17,203 nucleotides of DNA from Microdochium bolleyi (lineage: Eukaryota > Ascomycota > Sordariomycetes > Xylariales > Microdochiaceae). Below the pieces are notes generated by a model, which was not told where the DNA came from, did not search any database, and worked only from the letters and a program-made list of their open reading frames with translations. The stretch spans positions 1-17,203 of the forward strand of contig KQ964325.1 of the NCBI GenBank assembly GCA_001566295.1, read 5' to 3'. A program made the position numbers and the translations under genes. Shown piece after piece: positions 1 to 9,391 of this stretch. Position 1 is the stretch's first letter; every line of letters begins with the position of its first letter.

Positions 1-548
1 CCGATGTCTGTATCTGAGAGTTGGCCGCCAGAGTCGGACACGGCGGTCCAGATCACCTGCGTGAGGACCTGCCGGCCGGGCCCGGAGGATTCGGCAAAGC
101 CGTGGACGCTCTGGGCGAGGGAGAGACAAGCCGCGCCAATCTTTGCAAAGAGGACATCGTCGATCCGCTCGAGGGCGTCCCATTCCTGTGGGTTGAGAAT
201 AGCCCGGAGGGCAATGTTGACTGCCACATAGGGGACGGACTGGTTGAAGTGGTAGAGGTCGTCGAGTCGTAGTATGTAGGCGATGGTGCCTTCGCAGATC
301 TTCTGCAGGTGGTCGATGTCGTCCCGGTGCCGATCTTCCCATGGGGCTGGAGTGTACAAGTGCTCTGTCGCGTGCCACTCGTTGTTGATGCTGAGCGCGA
401 GGTGCTCCTTGGCAGACTCGTTGTTGGAGTCGTGGGTGGTTGGTTCGGCGTCTTCTCGTGCTTGCTGCCGCTCGAGGATGGCGGTGACGTGGCGCGAGTA
501 CTGAGGCTCGTCGGCGGAGGAGATCCGAGTGCCGCTCCCGTCAGCCAT
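1..548 (-). CDS. Hypothetical protein, N-terminal 182 codons (runs off the window)
   Basis: I do not recognise this protein. An uninterrupted minus-strand frame runs from an ATG at 548-546 past base 1, so the C-terminus is missing. The start is supported by a near-ideal Kozak context (GCCACCATGG) and by an in-frame TAG at 608-606 with no other ATG in between. Third positions are rich in C and G, as in fungal genes. The first 60 or so residues are polar and charged (start MADGSGTRISS). After that comes a region of likely helices containing WEDRHRDDIDHLQKICEG and then hydrophobic stretches such as YVAVNIALRAIL. I see no signal peptide, membrane segment or catalytic motif. A Ser/Thr/Pro-rich alternative frame on the same strand (53-673) is a shadow. 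An upstream non-coding exon is possible. Confidence 0.72.
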   Translation of the reverse strand, partial: MADGSGTRISSADEPQYSRHVTAILERQQAREDAEPTTHDSNNESAKEHLALSINNEWHATEHLYTPAPWEDRHRDDIDHLQKICEGTIAYILRLDDLYHFNQSVPYVAVNIALRAILNPQEWDALERIDDVLFAKIGAACLSLAQSVHGFAESSGPGRQVLTQVIWTAVSDSGGQLSDTDI

Positions 549-1442
549 GGTGGCGCAGCGGGAGGCGACCGAGTATCTGATCTGGCGTGAGATGGTCGTG
601 ATCGCCTATGGCTTGCCGCCGTGTTTTCGCGGGCTTGTCGTCTGGAGGGTGTCAACAGGGAGCGGAACCCCAAGGTGCCGACCTATCACGGGCGATAGGG
701 GAGTGTGTTGGCAGAAGACGAGAGGTTCAGCTGCTGAGCTGGAGGGCATTTGGGAGAGAGTTGGACAGTCTGGCATCGATCGTGGAGGGGCAGAGGCAGC
801 AGACGTTGTCTCGAACCTGCGGGGTGAACGTGGAGCACAGCCCAGGTGGAGGTGCCTACTTGTTGCCCCACATCATGGGCATCCATGAATTTTGATGAGA
901 GCATGCCAAAAACATTACAGGCTGAGAAGCAAAAGGCCGACTAGTGCAACGCCCCACTTATTAGGTTCGCCATTCTGCCGCACCTCCATAAAAATCAGCT
1001 GGAACCAGAGCCTGAGGCGGGAGTGCTTGTATCAAAACATCGTAGAGTTGGCAGTGTGTCCCTGATCAGCTCAGGTCAGCATGCTGCATTTGCAGGTGAG
1101 CACACAAAAAAAGCTCGAACAACGCTGACGCTCGTGCGACGGGGTAAAGTCCTTCCTGAACGCCGAAAGATGTCACTGTCAACTGTTAGAATGTCCTTCC
1201 GCAGGCCTGAGTCTGAGCCTCACGCGTTTGTTTGCGCATGTGCCATGGCAAACGGCGGGCAGATTCATGGCTGCCGCACACCCAGCACTGGGCACTGAGC
1301 GGGCAAGTAAAGGTCGAGGAGCCCTCTCCACGTCTTCCCATCACCACGGCGGCACATCTCGTGGCAGCTCATGCACCGGACGACTCCCAGGACGCAACGA
1401 TAGGTCCATACGAACCTGAAGACCGCGAGCGCCAGCTGCGAC
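549..1442. other. Intergenic region between divergent genes
   Basis: This stretch separates the divergent genes at 1-548 (-) and 1443-2379 (+) and should hold both promoters. Open frames of 60-120 codons occur on both strands (for example 1023-1298 + and 686-904 -), but their composition is unconvincing and none has a domain I recognise. I see no clear TATA box, CT-rich promoter block or repeat. Confidence 0.5.
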
Positions 1443-2379
1443 ATGGAGGGAGAAACGCCCAGTGAGCAGGGCGAGCATTCTGCTCACCGTCGACGACAGG
1501 CGCGTTGCACTCGGTCCTCGAAGCGCTCCTGGGGCTTTCTGAAGAGATCAACACCGACGCGCATATCGCCAGGGCGATCAACTCATGGGCAGCCATCACT
1601 GCCTACTACAAAGCCAGCAAAGAGAGCCCCACGACGGCCTCTGCCCAGTCTTCGCCCCCTTCCGAGGAGACGATCTCGTCAGTCCTGGAGGTCATCTCGC
1701 GTGCCACCAAAAACACACCGCAGCAAGAAGCACCGCAAGCAATATCGGTCGAAGAATCACGTCAAGAAAGTCAGCAAGCCGCAACTGCGGTTCCGCAGCA
1801 GAAACTAGCCCCCCAGGTTCCCCGTCCCGAGGCGGTTCCTGGTTCGCCGTTTGACGAAAGCGACCCCCAAGAGTTTTACGAACATCAAACAGGCGAGCTG
1901 AGCAACGACCAGATCAATGACACTTTGGCAAAGCTGGTCGACCAGAAGGAGTGGAATGGCCAGTACCAGCTGGAGGACGTTCCAGCGCTTGAGGAGGTGT
2001 TCCAGGTGGTTGCGCATACTCTTCCCCTCCACGACACGGCCCGGCCAATCCCACAGCCCACGGCTTCCGCTGAGCATTTGAAGAAAGAGCAAGTCAGCAA
2101 GGCAAAACGCAAAGATATGGATAAAGGTGCGTACCACGTCCATCCCCCAAATAGACTCCATATCTCACTTGGAAACTCGGGCCCGCATGCTGCCGCTCTC
2201 GTTGTGCCATCATTGCGCTCCATTTATAGTTATGAAGAGCACCGCTAGAGCTTGGCACAGGACAACAGCCCCGTGCAAACACTTTGATGGAATTGGACAC
2301 CACGCAGGCACTTGAATTGTCTATTTCCCCAAGGTCAGATATTGTGACTATGTCGAGTTCGATGCTGAGTGTGTCTTGA
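1443..2379 (+). CDS. Hypothetical protein, three-exon model (254 aa)
   Basis: I do not recognise this protein. The core is a clearly coding frame open from 1466, with C-rich third positions. My model has exons 1443-1461, 1500-2126 and 2261-2379. Exon 1 (ATG at 1443) joins across a 38-nt GTGAGC..ACAG intron holding CTCAC; this is unusually short, so the first junction is the weakest. The GTGCGT donor at 2127 and CACAG acceptor at 2260 join in phase to a short exon ending at TGA 2377-2379. Without that splice the frame would end at 2248. The protein starts with likely helices (ALHSVLEALLGLSEEI), has a Gln/Pro/Ser-rich middle (around residues 48-110), an acidic stretch (GSPFDESDPQEFYEHQ) and a basic patch (KKEQVSKAKRKDMDK) that could be a nuclear localisation signal. 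No signal peptide or membrane segment is seen. Confidence 0.62.
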
Positions 2380-3752
2380 GGTTGGAGCAAGTAACCGCAA
2401 CGTGTACACTGCCGCACCGAAAGAATTCGTGCATGCCACCAAGTTAGATGATTTTTATGGGGTCTTCAATTTTCATAGGGCGGTTCGGTCCTGGAGAGGG
2501 AACATTACCATAGGAGAGCAGTGGCAGGACCGCTGGGGTGCCGCGCAGAAGCACGAACGCCACGGCTACCTGACTTACATTTGTCATCTATGCTCTTGGA
2601 AGAGGCTATTACTGCTCTATGCCCATATTCAGGGACTATGAAATTCCCCCAATCATGCTGATTAGGATAGACCGACTCTTCTTTCCCATATATACGAGTA
2701 AGTCGCTCAGCTAGAGTTGTATAAGGCATAGACCCTATGTATTATCTATACGCAACGAGCACTCCCGCATCCAGTATCTTGAACTGGGGCCGGGCTATTA
2801 CCTCGAGGTGTTTTGACCCCCCACCCCTTTGAAAGACGTCATAGTCACAAAGTAAGCCCTGCGCTATATAATAGGTCCGACAAGATGGAGAATACTGTAG
2901 TCATGGCCACTGGATTTGGAACAGTTTCGGCTCGCTCCAAAGGCCCAGAGTTGACTTAAAGCCATGGTCGCGATTAAAGCCGGATGCCCCAATCACGTCC
3001 AAAGCTACTTACAGGTAGCAATATGAATCAGCCAGAAGCCATAGTCCAGATCCGCAAGCAAGTAAGACCAAGGACCTTGGTAACGCGCCAAAAGCCTTGA
3101 GACCAATATCAAGCACAGGTCGACAGCTGGAACCAAGCTCAAGGTCTTGGGTTATAAGCCTTAGCCAGAGCACAGGGAGAGGGAGGGACTGCAGGCCACG
3201 GTGCCTTCCTGTCTGATGGAGCAATTGCTTTCAATATTACCCAACAGATGCCTATAGATTCGCGTCCGGAGCGATAAGCCTGAGCTGCCTTCATGCCCTT
3301 GAGCGACTAAGATATATTCCCGCGCTCCCTCGTATCCGAAGCCTTCCGTTTCGCAGCTCAGAGCACACCATATACTGGAGTGAACAGTTCTTTTAAGAGG
3401 TCAGCGTAATATAGAGTAATGACAATATCTTATTTGAGATTCTTTGAGGACGAAGGATACAACGGCTGTGCCAACTTAGCTATGCAAAGCTGGGTCTTCA
3501 CAGGGAGTGTAAGAGGCTGTGAGACGCAAGGCCGGGTCCATGTAAAGACCAAGTATTCAGCAGATGGAATTCCATGATCAGACCGAGCCCGCCCTGCGGC
3601 GTTATACTAATTTACTTAACTGAGGAGTGGCCAAGGAGGGCAGGGCTTCTCAGCGGGCCGTGGAGGCACGGACGTCAATATGCTCGACGTTCGTGTGATT
3701 CACATGAGTCCATTCCCGAACCGCGCCTAGGGCGACTGACCCGAACCTGTAG

Positions 3753-3768
3753 CCGCGATTCGTCGCGG
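3753..3768. repeat. Short hairpin with TTCG loop
   Basis: CCGCGATTCGTCGCGG is a perfect 6-bp stem around a TTCG loop. A further GTCGCG copy follows at once at 3772-3777. No T-run follows, and no gene ends here, so no function is assigned. Confidence 0.4.
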
Positions 3769-4559
3769 AAAGTCGCGTGAGTGCATGTTGGGGGGCCGGA
3801 CGAGTGTGAGAGTGACGGACGGGCACACGCTCCAAAGGCGAACCCAAAGGTCGAATTTCACTGGCACAAACAACCACGCCTCAGCCTCTGGTCTGGAGAC
3901 TATACCACACCCTCGACCATGACCAGACTACGATCTCGAGCCTCGGAGATGGAAACCTCAAAATTAGTCCCCGGGCTCATTCGAACCAACACCCGCGATC
4001 GCATACATCACAGCCTACTTCGGCCGTGATGACTCCGCTAACAAGACGTGAGAACGCGACTGCGCACGTGGAGCGCCGAGTACGAAGGTTTCCGCACCGA
4101 CCCAATAACGAGCGGCGAGCAGTGTCGGTACTGCATCACTTGGGAAACTTGAAGTAATTACAAGAAAGCTCCACTTCCACCCCGTAAGCCTCTTTTGACT
4201 TAATGGATATCAACCTTGGTCGGCACGGTCACGATAAGAATTGCCTATAATATTGTAGGATATTTGGTATCTTCTCCTCTCGCCAGTGGCACTTTATGTA
4301 AGCTTTTCGAGGGGTCGCGCTTCGGCCTCTCGATCTACGGTAGCTTCCTTGAATGCGTGACGGATAACATACCAAAACGCCGGACCCGAAGCGGAGAGCC
4401 CTTTCGGTGCCCCACCCAACCTTAAATAAACCTCCCGAGAAGGTCAAATCGCGAAATAATAGCATATTCTTCAACCGTAAACGATCTACTCGAATAGAGC
4501 TGTTCTTTTGTATCTACTGTACCTCCCACTATGAGGTGGACCCTGAAAGTGGACGCCTT

Positions 4560-4586
4560 ATGCACGTCGAAATGATCTACGTGCAT
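4560..4586. repeat. 8-bp inverted repeat with 11-nt loop
   Basis: ATGCACGT (4560-4567) and ACGTGCAT (4579-4586) are perfect reverse complements. The structure lies in the gene-poor interval with no neighbouring coding end. It may be fortuitous. Confidence 0.35.
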
Positions 4587-4890
4587 CAGGTGCGCAGGGC
4601 TCACCCAGATCCGCTACGATCATGAATTGCGCAGATGACAGTCACTGATTCCCCCGTGCTGCATACGGCCTGACCACTGGCAAAGATGCTGCTGCATGTG
4701 ACTCGCCAAATACCCGGCTTATCCGCCACTTTCCCTTGGCCAAGAAGAGACCGTGAGATACATCTTGTCAGTCGGCAAAACTGTTCAAAATGACACATAG
4801 CACACTAAATACTTGAGCGAGGACCGGTCGAGGAATATGCGGCTGTGGCAATTGTCATTGGCTGCGTACTGCTGCAATTGGAGCATGGCT

Positions 4891-5184
4891 TCATGGTGAG
4901 CCTAGGTACGCCGTAGGCCGTGCCGATATAGCGGGTCTAGTATGCAGGCATGGTGCGACATATCCGGCCGCCTGAAGCCCTGCGGCGCCCCTTCGGCGGC
5001 GTCCAGAGCCTGGAGGCCTACAAGATATAAAGGGACACTGGAGCATGAACGGTTCCGACAGTCCTCCAGGATGCTCCATCTCTTCGGGACGGAGAGAGTC
5101 GTTATCAGGACTCTCTGATGCAGGATCTGTGCCAATCGCCGTCTCGCTGTCGCGCTGTGCTCGGGATTGTCGAGCAACGTCTTC
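4891..5184 (-). CDS. Weak coding remnant, 97 codons
   Basis: A minus-strand frame is open from just after a TAG (5187-5185) to a stop at 4891. The first ATG is at 5079, so the first 35 codons would need an upstream exon. The first half reads like a natural acidic protein (for example DPASESPDNDSLRPEEMEHP) and leads to a LQCPFISC segment, which faintly recalls the start of some fungal C2H2-like domains (F/L-x-C-P-F). The second half is Arg/Gly/Ala-rich and looks out of frame, so this is at best a decayed fragment. An overlapping frame (4902-5177) competes. I cannot name a family. Confidence 0.18.
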   Translation of the reverse strand, partial: EDVARQSRAQRDSETAIGTDPASESPDNDSLRPEEMEHPGGLSEPFMLQCPFISCRPPGSGRRRRGAAGLQAAGYVAPCLHTRPAISARPTAYLGSP

Positions 5185-6060
5185 CTACACCGCGGTTATC
5201 GAGGAAACTGGCGACCGGCATCGCATCTCCTGAGGACCGGACCCGCTACGCCTTGGGCGGGCCCCAGTGCACACCAGCGTTGCAGGCTTGCAGTGGTCCG
5301 CTGCTTCGAAAGTTCCCGCTATTGCCCTAACGTTAGCTCGGGGCCGTTCCTGAGAGTTCTCGACGCTTCTGTCCCGCTGTACTAGGGCAGATATCAGAAC
5401 TCTGATCGAGGCTCAATCTCCGACCCTGATGCAGGTACTGCGCTCGTCCACTCCAAAACTGTCTTCCCACGTCTAGGCCATGGTGCTCGAAAGAACCACA
5501 ACACGGACAAGCGCTATTGCCGCAGGCAAGTACAGTTACTGTGATGAGACTACAGCAGCCAGCCAACCTTCGATCCCTAGCATTCCGCGCCAGCCGCATC
5601 CGCGAATAAGCGAGGGCCGAGGCGGATATCGATAGACACTGACAAAGAGAGGCTACTTAACAATACTCCGGCACCAAGCCTGCCCTCTCAGTTCTTCGGC
5701 TTGCAGCAACGAATGAGACTTTGATAAGCGACCACAGCGGCGAAACGGCGCAATCTAGATCTCCTCCACCTCTGACTCTTTGCAACTATAAATGCCAAGC
5801 TTACAATCCTGAGGACAGCACGCAAAGGGCACGTCAGGGCTGAGGAGCGCGCCTCCCGGTCACACAGCGTCAGGCCGTGAACAGAGCGGTTTTCTGGGCT
5901 CGCTTTTGCGTCGTTCGAGTAGGGCCTGCGGACCGTTAGCGATGCCACGGCAACCACGAGAGGCAGGCGCCAGGGCAGCGGCGCGGATAGCTATGGGGCA
6001 CACAGTCTTCACACGTCTCAAGGCGTGAAGGAAGCTGAAGACGGTATTTTGGCTCTTGCA
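5185..6060. other. Gene-poor interval left of the pogo remnant
   Basis: No supportable gene. A minus-strand open frame that follows the intron-like acceptor of the pogo remnant continues down to 5860 but loses all resemblance to transposase after about a dozen codons. No terminal repeat matching the candidate at 7144-7172 is visible here, so the 3' end of the pogo element appears to be missing. Confidence 0.45.
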
Positions 6061-6233
6061 ATACTTGGAGAGCTGTTGACAACGCGATGTTAGCGACACG
6101 AGGCCAGTGCGCCGGCGCGGCGCTGTTGGACAAAGGAGGATCGACTTACAGGCTATTACTTCTTCCCGCCCTTCACCGATACAGGACGACGCGGCGGCGA
6201 TGTAAGGGCGCTTTCTTCCGGGGGCCCAAACCT

Positions 6234-7090
6234 TTATACAAGTGTGTGGTGGCTCTCGTGGCCGTCGAGGATCAGGAGCCGGAAAGCACCCTTTGTACGA
6301 CTCTTTGTATGTAAATCGAAGTGTTTCGCCCATTCCAGACCTCGCTCGTTCGTCGTCCACCCATTTTCAGAGAGTGCGATTACCCAGTCGGGCGGTAGAG
6401 GGCTGTCGGACGTCCAGGAGTCGAGATGGACCTTGCCTGCAAAGATGATGTACGGCGGGATTGAATTGCCGTACGACCCGATGCCCTGGATTACTGTAAC
6501 CCATTCCTGGTTCCCTTGTTGTACGGCTCTTGGTCTACCGCGTCGATCGGAGGTTGTTACGACAGTCTCGGCGGAGATCTTGCCCATCGCAAAGCCGGTC
6601 TCGTCGAAGTTGTAGATGTCGTCATCGTGGATCCCGTATTTCGCAATTGTATTTCGTACGAGGGAAAACCACGCGCGATACGCGTCGGGATCTTCGCAGA
6701 GGACTCTCTGATAGTCGATTCTCGATTGAAACGCGTTCGGAGCTCAGGTCGTCGTCGTACGAAGGTTGTGGCCCAGTTCATCCCGACGCGTCCTGCGTCG
6801 CGTTCAGAGAGGAGTCGATCCGCCATTTCTCGAACACCACTTAATCGCGGTGGAAACGAACGCGAATCTAGGTCGATGACGTATCGTATAATGCTCTCCT
6901 CTTCGTACGAGGTCAATTTCTGGCAGGGTGGTCGGAGATCGCGTTTCGCAGCTCGGCCTTGTTGTCGTCGTTGGAGGGTAGCGCGGGATACATTGTAGAT
7001 CTCCGCAGCCTTTCGTATGCTTAATTCTGGGTTTGATTGAAGCGCATTTAATGCTAGGACCAGATCGCTTTCAATTGATTGTCGTCCCAT
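6234..7090 (-). pseudogene. Pogo/Fot1-family transposase, frameshifted and 3'-truncated
   Basis: The reading starts at ATG 7090. Residues 1-45 form a Psq-type helix-turn-helix (SIRKAAEIYNVSRATLQRR). Residues 59-124 match the CENP-B-type DNA-binding domain, with LDSRSFPPRLSGVREMA and RVGMNWATTFVRRRPEL. After RFNRE the frame breaks near 6719-6716; a 1-nt deletion explains it. The shifted frame continues with DYQRVLCEDP, the first catalytic Asp in YNFDETGF, WVTVIQGI, and the second Asp in LLILDGHESH. Reading stops at TAA 6236-6234. Family members normally run about 500-550 residues and have a third Asp in a QPLDVG block, which is absent. No other internal stop is seen, so decay is recent. The stop falls inside a possible GT..AG intron (6239-6073); see findings. 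Confidence 0.9.
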
Positions 7091-7172
7091 AATTGTAGGT
7101 GGAGGAATCAGGAAATAAAGGTAATCTATTGAAAATGGTGGAAAAGTGGCTCACTGACCCGTGGATTACGTT
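6234..7172 (-). mobile_element. Truncated pogo/Fot1-type DNA transposon
   Basis: A class II element defined by its pogo-superfamily transposase (7090-6234). Upstream of the start codon, 7144-7172 reads on the minus strand as ACGTAATCCACGGGTCAGTG and onward; I propose this as the 5' terminal inverted repeat next to a TA target. I found no inverted copy on the other side, so the right end of the transposase (including the third catalytic Asp) and the 3' repeat are gone or replaced. The repeat assignment is inference; the transposase identity is secure. Confidence 0.75.
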
Positions 7173-8141
7173 ACTGCAAATGCTTGGAAGTGACACGATC
7201 AGCCAGACATACACTACGACCACTTGGTTAAATGAACCGCTTTTGGAGCAGGTCGATCAATTCCTGCTGACCACTTAGACGTCTAGGCTCCTTTAGAAAA
7301 GCCTGCTGAGTGGACGGTCACTCCTTGCAAGCATGGACCAGCTGGACCAAGAGTTGCTTCGAGGCGGGTCTGATCACAGAGCCAAAATTCGATCTATGTA
7401 GCGCACACGATCGAATATCTGCCGTCCTTTCGGCCAACTACACAACGGAGCAAATCACTCTGCATCTCGGCCGATTATGGACGCGATAATGGAGCTATCT
7501 GCTTCAACCTCGATGAGCCTGACGCGCCTTCTGCAGGCAGTCGAAGATTCAGATGTCGAGCAGCGAATCGAGTCTCAACCACTCACGATAAAGATAAGCT
7601 CTTGCGGCTTAGACGAGCGCATGATAGGCACTTAATTTACTCGTATACTTTACGTGACCCAGCACAAATCCAGCTTTCGCCCGACCACGCTGCAGCATAA
7701 CTCGTGTGCCAGAGCAAGGCGACACTGGCTGGAGCGGCAAAGGCCGCCAGCGCCACACGACGACGCTAGCCATCGAGGATGGCGACGCCTTGCAGTCTGT
7801 AAAGAAGTGAGACGCAGCTCTCGCCCCCGATACTGAAGGCATGATGAGAGAAGCTCGATTTGAGCATGTCAGGGATTTTGATCATTTACAAGCAGAAAGC
7901 GGATCGTCGCGTGGCGGAGCATGCGCCGTAAGTCTCCACCGAGCTCTAAAAGCGCACACCTTCTAAAGGGGTCACTTCTACAAACGCACCGATGAGCGTG
8001 GGGCACGCCAAGCAAACTCTATCCCGCTATTAGTGGGACGACCCCACTATCCATACTCTAGTGTAGATTTGCTCCACGAACGGCGGCTGCTTGATTGACG
8101 ATTCGTAGGTCGCTGATCACTCCAGCTATCTTAACGCGGCT
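7173..8141. other. Mostly non-coding; one ATG-less open frame
   Basis: Upstream flank of the pogo element. A plus-strand frame is open from 7310 (after TGA) to TAA 7487-7489. It has no ATG but reads like protein (contains WTSWTKSCFEAGLITEPKFD), so it may be part of an exon or chance; all three frames are open over part of this stretch. Around 7243-7309 there are short inverted and direct copies of CCTGCT/AGCAGG. A minus-strand frame at 7609-7842 has no support. Confidence 0.35.
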
Positions 8142-8480
8142 ATGGAGGCATACAGCACTTGCAAGCAGTCCAAATGTCGTAGAAAAGAGATTGCTGTGCT
8201 TCGAACTGCTCTCGTTTGGGATGATTTGCTTAGTTGGATGGCTTCTTGTGGTCTCAAGGTCCGTTGGGGCTTGGAGATCGTCGGTCACGACGCCGCTAAA
8301 CTCGGCTCTGTTGTCGAGGAAAGTGCCTATGGCGAGCTCATCGATCTCGATTTGGATGCTGGTAGTATCGGCCGCTTCCCTACGGCCGTTAATAGTGTTG
8401 CTTGTGCAGTTGAAGACTGCTGTTTCGCTTTCATAAGCGGGGTTAGCGCAAACCAACAGGGACGTGCCGAAAACGCCTGA
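8142..8480 (+). CDS. Possible small gene or exon, 112 aa, unknown
   Basis: An ATG with a fair context (G at -3 and +4) opens a 112-codon frame to TGA 8478-8480. Codon choice is gene-like and the protein starts MEAYSTCKQSKCRRKEIAVL, with a basic Cys-containing N-terminus and hydrophobic/acidic C-terminal two thirds. I recognise no family. A codon-aligned antisense frame (8486-8058) is open over the same bases but has no ATG, so strand choice is uncertain. A possible TTGAC..TAG acceptor lies just upstream (about 8099-8113), so this could be an internal exon. Confidence 0.25.
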   Translation: MEAYSTCKQSKCRRKEIAVLRTALVWDDLLSWMASCGLKVRWGLEIVGHDAAKLGSVVEESAYGELIDLDLDAGSIGRFPTAVNSVACAVEDCCFAFISGVSANQQGRAENA

Positions 8481-8611
8481 TGCTATTTATGCTTAGCACT
8501 AAGCTTCTGGCGAGTACTTGTTGTGGAGCAGTCAGCACTATGCACGCCACAATGCGCTCCACTAGTTGGTCCGTGGGAATTCGCAAGTAATGCCACTAAA
8601 GTGGACACTGA

Positions 8612-8938
8612 TTGTGGTCACTGTATAAGTTGATACGAGTGAATGCATTCATGCTCTGGTCACGCGCTCTTGTTATCCCATTTGAGCTGATGTCAGCCGG
8701 CAAGGAGGATCCTGAAGATGCGCTTGGAGCAGCAAACCATAGAATCGACCACGCTACCTTCGATCCGGAGCCATTCTTGGAGTGCAGCCACAAGCTAATC
8801 AGAACAAACGAACACGGACAGATACTGCCTTCACAGGCCGTTGTCATTGGCTGGAACAGGAGTTTTAGGATGAGTACACTGGGTTTCACTATTGTCATCT
8901 TTGCTGACAATGTTAGGCTTAACCTAGTCCTATGGTAA
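8612..8938 (+). CDS. Possible exon, 108 codons, unknown
   Basis: The middle of this frame (about 8684-8880) has natural-looking composition, for example AGKEDPEDALGAANHRIDHA. Both ends read like non-coding sequence. It may be a second exon of the candidate at 8142-8480 or a chance frame. No domain, signal peptide or membrane segment is convincing. Confidence 0.18.
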   Translation: MWSLYKLIRVNAFMLWSRALVIPFELMSAGKEDPEDALGAANHRIDHATFDPEPFLECSHKLIRTNEHGQILPSQAVVIGWNRSFRMSTLGFTIVIFADNVRLNLVLW

Positions 8939-9058
8939 GCAAGGCGGATCCTCCGACTGCTATCTTGAACTTGAATGCAGACCCTGTCAGAGCTAAGAGG
9001 CTTCCCCGCTTCGTGCGCAGCTCATTACCTGTTCACACTCGCAGTATTCGTACTGGTA

Positions 9059-9092
9059 GTCGTACTAGTACGACCATTCGATCTTAAGATCG
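9059..9092. repeat. Two adjacent perfect palindromes
   Basis: GTCGTACTAGTACGAC (9059-9074, 16 bp) and CGATCTTAAGATCG (9079-9092, 14 bp) are both perfectly self-complementary and only 4 nt apart. They lie in a stretch with no gene. They could be protein-binding sites or cruciform-prone DNA; function unknown. Confidence 0.5.
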
Positions 9093-9391
9093 TTAAAGAT
9101 TCATCCCATCAGAAGCTTGCATAGGCTCGCGGGACCACATCTCCGGAACGGCTCAAAGCATTGGCATATCAAACGATCAGAGAATTACCAGCCACCCTAA
9201 GAGGGCTAACTATCTAAGAGTGACATCGAGGCTTTGAACCTCGTCAATGATTTTCAGCTGCGTTGCATAGCCGATCGTCAACGTGATATTTGTCTGTTTA
9301 TTGTTGCTCTAACTTTCCAGATCACTCGTTCTAGATACTTTGAAGGCTGATATTAATGCAATTAAGTGTCCTCCTCATAACAATCAAGACT

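Larger units (their letters stand above)
2380..4890. other. Gene-poor interval, about 2.5 kb
   Basis: I find no supportable gene. Open frames are short, on both strands, and without fungal codon bias. Small structures seen: a 12-bp palindrome ATGGAATTCCAT (3564-3575), a 6-bp stem with a TTCG loop (3753-3768) and an 8-bp inverted repeat with an 11-nt loop (4560-4586). A minus-strand frame at 2505-2729 has a good GTAAGT donor at 2578, but splicing to the pyrimidine-rich acceptor at 2491 produces an immediate stop. No transposase, reverse transcriptase or terminal repeat is recognisable, though heavily decayed repeats cannot be ruled out. Confidence 0.5.

Noticed and set aside
53..673. 206-codon minus-strand Ser/Thr/Pro-rich frame
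   Set aside because: Composition typical of a shadow frame; another frame on the same strand has a Kozak start and natural protein composition.
1023..1298. 91-codon plus-strand frame
   Set aside because: Basic, low-complexity composition without codon bias; no supporting signals.
1443..1808. 121-codon plus-strand frame continuing unspliced from ATG 1443
   Set aside because: It becomes Arg/Ser-rich after about 15 codons, while the frame read from 1502 has strong coding character.
2505..2729. 74-codon minus-strand frame with a GTAAGT donor
   Set aside because: Splicing to the best acceptor creates a stop at once, codon use is not fungal-like, and no family is recognised.
3978..3992. TTCGAAC-type B-box-like motif (minus strand GGTTCGAATGA)
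   Set aside because: The flanking bases do not form the T stem, and no cloverleaf can be drawn.
6516..6998. 160-codon plus-strand frame (and 6244-6615)
   Set aside because: Antisense shadows of the pogo transposase.
9227..9243. Stem-loop resembling a tRNA T-arm (minus strand CGAGG, TTCAAAG loop, CCTCG)
   Set aside because: The sequence after the arm has no matching 5' acceptor strand at the right distance, and there is no A box or anticodon arm.
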